DNA of 64,000 bases from Melieria omissa. Its lineage: Eukaryota > Arthropoda > Insecta > Diptera > Ulidiidae. Within the stretch, counting starts at the first letter, position 1. Every line of letters begins with the position of its first letter. Below are positions 59,601 to 64,000 of the stretch, one piece after another. Both the position numbers and the translations under genes were made by a program. Below the pieces are notes generated by a model. The model saw only the letters and a list, made by a program, of their open reading frames with translations. It had not been told where the DNA came from and did not search any database. The stretch covers positions 111,010,830 through 111,074,829 of the forward strand of contig OZ020268.1 in assembly GCA_963971225.1 (NCBI GenBank), written 5' to 3'.

Positions 59601-61488
59601 CCGCATCTACTAATATTTCGGCACTCCTTCCACCACTGCGGCCAGCCACACGAGCCAACTCAAGCATATTCATGACACGCTCGGTGTTCAGGTGCAGCTC
59701 ACGCTGCATCGTAAGTTTCTCTTCACGCTCACGCTGTAACTTCGCGCTCAGCTCGTGTTCACGTTGCGCTAGTTGACGCACCTCGTCACGCAACCGTTCC
59801 AACTCGGTGTCACGAATGTCTGACTGTGTGTGCTGATTGCATTGTTCAGCAGCATCGATGGGTCGTGTAGATGGTGCGCCGCCCGCAAAAACCTTTTCCA
59901 GATCATCGCCGGTCAGCGCTGTCTGCACACTTGTTTCGTGGTAGATGCGAGTTTTGGATGGTTGTTGTTGCACCTTGCGCATCGCATGTGACACTGCACG
60001 CGATTGTGGACCGCCCTGTGGTGAGCCCGGCGCCACTGTCGTCTGTCCAAACAAGCTCACTAGATTTTTCCGTGAGCTCATCACCACCGACGATGCCATG
60101 CGCGAGTCACGCGTTATTGAGCTACTGCGCGAATCCTGTGCTGTCAAATCCTCTACGGATTTTTGCTTACGTCGGCGTGGCAATGTACTATATGGGTTGC
60201 TTGTGCTAGAGGGCCTCACCTCCATAGACATCAGCATATTCGAGCGCAATTTCAGCGACATAAGTTCGGGTGTTACGGATACGCCCCGCTTCGCACTACC
60301 TGTAGTCGACATAACGCGAGTGTTGCCTGGCCAACGACCATCGTCTGAGGGTGTGCACGGTGTGCGCGCGCGACTCAATGACGGCGTACGTTGCACCAAA
60401 CGCTGCATACTGATAGATTGTGTGCGATTCAGTGCATTCGGTAGCGAGTCGGGCTTCTGTGGCTTTGCGGCACGCGGTTGTGTGACGCGGAAGGCGGTGG
60501 TTGGAGTCATAGATGCCGACGCGCCCTTGCTGCTTCCACTTAGCGTCTTTTCCAACACACGTTCACGCGCCTGTGCGGACGCTGCCACCACAGCAGGACT
60601 GGGCCGCGACAACGATGACGTTCGCTTTATGCCGCCCACACGGACGCGTGTGGCACTACCACTGGACGTAGGTGTACTGCAGTCTGTCGGGGAGAAGCAA
60701 ACAACAACCCAACGTTTATATTATACGCATAAATTTTAAATATTTCAAGTACCTCGCTCGCGGGTGCCTTTGACAGTCGACGTTGCTGAGGCACTGCGAC
60801 CCGGTTCGAACAGTGCAACCTTTTTTTTGACGCTGTTTGAACGTCGTATCACTGCCGCCGAACCTGTCACCGAGGAACTCTCACTGCCGTTCTCGCTACA
60901 GCACTCATAGCTTTGCGCAACACGTGCCACACCAACTCCTGCACTGCCACTCACACCGCCACTGTCGTCACCTTCTGCGGCAATTCTCGGCTCACACAAT
61001 TCCGAAGTGCAGCTCATCATGCTAGAATCGCAGGACATCGGACCTTGTGTATTTGCAAGAGGTGTTGTAGTCGTGGTGGTGGTATCATCTAGGCCACCAT
61101 TGCTACTGGCATACCCGCCGCTATTGCTGCTCAACGCACGTTGTAAAATATTTGTGGTGCTGGTGGTTGTGTCCACACCGCTATCGCTGCCACTGCCGCA
61201 GTTTTGTTGCGGTTGCTGCGCCTGCTTCGTCTCTTCATCAACAGGCCGACCATCGATCGCCGACCCATTAGAATCATTCAGTTCCAGGGCAGCCATTCTA
61301 TTGTCCAACAACACCTCACAAACACCCTCGCAGTGGAGGGCCGTACCCTCTACTGTGTCACTTTCAGCTCTATTTCTGTATGGCAGAACACACGAATCTG
61401 CCAAACTGCTAATTGTTGGCTCATTCACGTATGAGGCCGCATTCAGCAATTTCTGTTGTGGTTCCTGATCGAATAATATGGCGGACAT
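53659..61488 (-). CDS. serine-rich coiled-coil protein of unknown function
   Basis: Exons in transcript order: 61488-60753, 60683-59213, 58984-58801, 58359-58005, 57407-57131, 57066-56866, 55233-55062, 54249-53995, 53934-53659. Sum 3927 nt, 1308 residues, phases consistent. Residues 1-400 are Ser/Thr/Gly-rich and basic, with RRSNSVKKKVALFEPG and RTQSISMQRL; such stretches often bind microtubules or are phosphorylated (inference). Coiled coil runs from about residue 510 (ELERLRDEVRQLAQREHEL) through 740, with a Gly/Ser break. A block that looks conserved follows: SVSGASAALSGLHSRLDNLVEQL...YNITENDLE. A further coiled coil lies in the exon at 55062-55233 (LKDLQDVNIKLQDEL). The C-terminal part has HIKVRKFLNGLLSVYE. 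I do not recognise the family. Reading through the donor at 56865 adds only eight residues before a stop, a possible short isoform. A 5' UTR exon with acceptor near 61575 is likely. Confidence 0.75.
55316..56807 (+). mobile_element. decayed piggyBac-type transposon in an intron of the coiled-coil gene
   Basis: TTAA flanks both ends (55312-55315 and 56808-56811), the piggyBac target. Termini are inverted repeats CCGTAGATCGAGCTT / AAGCTCGATCTACGG, and each subterminal region carries GTATCAAAAATGATAC. Coding remnants run in plus orientation: an acidic N-terminal part (55690-55940, FFTLEELVNKVLDN...DSESDS) and a C-terminal part with ILPEIISFYNTTKRGVNTVD near 56170-56240. The middle catalytic region is missing and frames are broken. 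Confidence 0.88.
57438..58000. mobile_element. family-1 MITE split by a nested insertion
   Basis: The left half (GGGTTTTGGGGGATTCAAAT...CCCCAAATATCTGTTTGTTACA) and right half (ATATGGTTTC...GGGCTCAAAAGTTGTG...AAATCCTGCGTGTAC) align in order with the uninterrupted copy at 50211-50342. The two halves are separated by the element at 57512-57920. The right terminus abuts the splice donor at 58004. Confidence 0.65.
57512..57920. mobile_element. nested 409-bp hAT-like non-autonomous element
   Basis: Termini are CAGGGACCG at left and CGGTCCCTA at right. Flanks ATTTTGGG and ATTTTAGG form an 8-bp duplication with one mismatch. The AT-rich interior has no coding capacity. It interrupts an older family-1 MITE. 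Confidence 0.7.
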
Positions 61489-64000
61489 GGTGCTGCTGTT
61501 GTTAGTTACTGCAGCTGATTTCTTCTTGTTGCTCCTGTGTAGGTGTTGAATTCTTATTGTTACCGACCGGCATTTACCTAAAAAATACAATGAGAATCTT
61601 AGTGTACCAAAATCAATGTTAGTTTTCGCACAGAATAGTGGAAAGTATGGGGAATGGAATTTCAAATTTTGCGAACATAACTCAACAAACACCACGTAGT
61701 CGATCATGCGCTCTCATACTTCGATGTTTCAAATTTGAAATCTTAAATCTGTTGTGTGAAGTCAATCACAATTGGTCAGTTTTGAGTAAAACCATCAATG
61801 CAAACACTGACCAACATAAAAACCCGCCGCACCAGGGGCGGATTCAGAAAAATATTTCGGGGGTTTCAACTAGTAATTCTTTAATATTCATAAAATGCCT
61901 TTTGATTTGTATTTAGTTTTAAAGTCGATCCTCATATATTTCGGGGGGGAGCGGTTTCAACCCCCAAAACACCCCCTGAATCCGCCACTGCGCCGCACCC
62001 TTGGAGATGAGAAATGGAGAGGCAATGACATTTATGAAACTATTCTTAGCAAAAACACTGCCAATTTGTTGTTGTGGTTCCGTACGTAACAAAAAATGTT
62101 TAACCACTTTATGTTTTCGGCTAAGACCACTGCCGAGTCAATCTTCAATGAAATTTTTGCTCTCCACCATCTACACGCTTCGATGAGGAATAAGGAAGCT
62201 GTGCAATAATCCGCCGAGATGTTGTTAGTGTAGTGGTGCTGCATGTGGTTGTGGCGCGATTTGGCGGCACAAATTGGACAATGTGGATATTTTTGAATAA
62301 TTTGCGGTCAAGTTAGGTGTTGGCAATGGCTTGTTTTTTGGCGTTTTTCGCATTGTGGACGGGGCAGTTGCTGCTCCGCCCGCTTACTTCTTTGACAACT
62401 TGAAGATGCAATGTGCAGTTGGCATTGTTGTGCTGTTGCGTGCGTGTTGACGACGATCATGATGTGCATGAACTACTTATGTTTGTGGGACTTTTGACTC
62501 ACAAATCTAAAAGCAGAAATAAATATTTCAGTGTGCGCTTCATGCCACATGCAACAATCACACACCCTGGTTTTGTACTACCACTTTTTTTTTAATTTTC
62601 GCAACTCATCGTCGTAAAAATGTGTGAAAACGCAAATAAAAAAAAACAACAAATGCAAACAGCAGTAAAATCTTGTTTTTAGTTTAATTTTGATTGCAAG
62701 TTGAATGAGATGAAATCGGTTGAAGTACAGCGCAGTAATGTATGTAAGTGGGTTTAGACTTTTCCGTTGTTGTTTGCGAGAATTTCAAGAATAGCAGCTA
62801 TCTAAGGAATAACATGAATGCTGATCGGTGATGGTAAGTAATATACGTCGGTACTTCTGTCAATAAATCCGCTATCGGTTGCAGGATGTTAGTCAAGCCC
62901 GACTAAAACGTTTTTCTGTCAAAACGTAACGTAATTGATGTAAAAGAACAACACAGTTCCGTTTTTTTTTCTACACTACCTCCCTTTCAGCAAATATCCG
63001 ACATTCATTTCATTCCCTACTCGCGCGACACTTCGCGACCGTTGACAATTTTCAAGCCCGTTGGCAAACTAGCGAGGGAGCCAATAAAAGCCACGCTGAA
63101 GAAAAGCTTTACTTTTGACACAATGCAAGTCTTAACTTTTTATGTATTTACAGTTACATATAAATTTGTGTGCTTTCATTTTCGCTTCTTTCTACAATTT
63201 CAACCACAACAGCAACAATGAACAACAAAACTGACATCGTCAAATTGTCTAATACAGCCGAAAGCGCAGACTGGCAAAGAAAAATGACCAGCCTGACTAG
63301 CTGGCAGACGCGTTGTTAAAAGCAGGGCAAATGCCAAAAGGCAGCCAAAGGAAAAACACTAGTGACGAAAAGTTGCGTGGAGTGAGGGAGCAGCGTAAGC
63401 GATTCAAGTGAAATTGACAGCCTGTAAAAAAATTCAATTCATAACTTTACAATTATGAATTTCTTTCGGAGGGTTTTCAACGTCTATGTTGTTGTCGTTA
63501 TTGTTGCGAGTCTGGTTGTTAAGCATTCTGCCTATAGAAAGTCAGTCGCAAGAGTGCAGTTATGTGAATTGTTGTATTATTGTCGCCAACTCGCAGCTGC
63601 ACTGCAGGGTCTTCCCTATCCACACGCATTTCTCTTTCGACTTAATCTACTGGTGAACAATGATGCTGGTGACGTCGCCTTGTGGTTATTGTGTGTTTGT
63701 TTTTGTATTTTGCATATTCTTAAACCGCTATCCTAACTGGGCCAAACGAAACGGACGCCCATAGTATGAAGGTTGAGTGGAGAACAGAGAGGCGAACTTC
63801 AGCAGATCTTAACAATGTATGCAAGAACAAGAACAAAAGTCGTATATGTTGTTTCACATTGTGCCAGACATTTATGCACTTTAGTATTTTAAGTTTACAT
63901 GTTGGCATAAAAATCCCAAACAGATGGATTATGATTCCAGAAACAAGGGCTGCAAAATTCTACGCTTCATGCAAAATCACTCATGAGTTGTTACTGTATG
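61489..64000. other. 5' region of the coiled-coil gene and right-hand flank
   Basis: On the minus strand an acceptor-like TTTTTTAG near 61575 precedes the start codon by about 85 nt, indicating an upstream 5' UTR exon. One family-2 MITE lies at 61833-61990. The rest, to the window edge, is AT-rich. A short open frame at 63455-63736 has a hydrophobic start but no family resemblance. Confidence 0.5.
61833..61990. mobile_element. 158-bp hAT-type MITE (family 2) with perfect target duplication
   Basis: The ends are CAGGGGCGGATTCAG and CCCCCTGAATCCGCCACTG. Identical flanks CGCCGCAC lie at 61825-61832 and 61991-61998. Its reverse complement is co-linear with the copy at 51556-51712, including the GGCATTTTA and TATTAAAGAATT core phrases. 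Confidence 0.9.

Noticed and set aside
59945..60739. 264-codon plus-strand open frame
   Set aside because: It is antisense to the large second exon of the coiled-coil gene and has no recognisable domain.
63455..63736. 93-codon frame with a hydrophobic N-terminus resembling a signal peptide
   Set aside because: No homology, no splice context and V/L-rich simple composition; probably chance.

Overview
The window is nuclear DNA of a higher fly (Diptera, Brachycera). The sequence shows intron-rich genes with short 45-75 bp GT-AG introns, AT-rich spacers, insect gene families, and piggyBac, Tc1, hAT and jockey-type element remnants. From memory, the order alpha-Spectrin / mRpL46 / PolD2 / axonemal dynein resembles Drosophila melanogaster polytene region 62B. 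The repeat content makes me think of a tephritid fruit fly, but that is inference. No prokaryotic features, CRISPR arrays or complete RNA genes were seen.

Left third. The window opens inside an alpha-Spectrin intron, and the last four coding exons of that gene run to 5570 (+). mRpL46 (-) and the DNA polymerase delta small subunit PolD2 (+) are divergent and share a promoter region of about 200-300 bp. PolD2 converges on LSm8 (-) with only 48 bp between stop codons. Next comes a six-exon ankyrin-repeat protein with a C-terminal SOCS box (10991-14923, +). A 14-exon axonemal dynein heavy chain follows (15652-29579, +, 3973 aa in my model, Dhc62B-like). Two of its introns carry non-autonomous DNA transposons.

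Middle. A DCAF8-type WD40 protein lies on the minus strand (29908-32922), tail to tail with the dynein. A roughly 6 kb spacer follows, with a jockey-like LINE tail and a 1.2 kb inverted-repeat element. Then come a membrane-anchored GH18 chitinase, Cht2-like (38851-40549, +), and a large tetraspan protein on the minus strand with a long PPxY-bearing tail (42346-47693).

Right third. A seven-exon membrane protein (49107-52551, +) has the layout of the mitochondrial Na+/Ca2+ exchanger NCLX but lacks both signature alpha-repeat motifs; this is the most interesting coding observation. A 1308-aa serine-rich coiled-coil protein of unknown function occupies the minus strand (53659-61488). Its introns hold a decayed piggyBac and nested hAT-type MITEs. 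Two MITE families recur across the window, two copies having perfect 8-bp target duplications.

These are ordinary nuclear genes without operon-like coupling. The gene models were built by hand from splice sites and reading phase. For every complete multi-exon gene the summed exon length is a multiple of three with no internal stop, which supports the junctions. UTR exons and some start codons remain uncertain.
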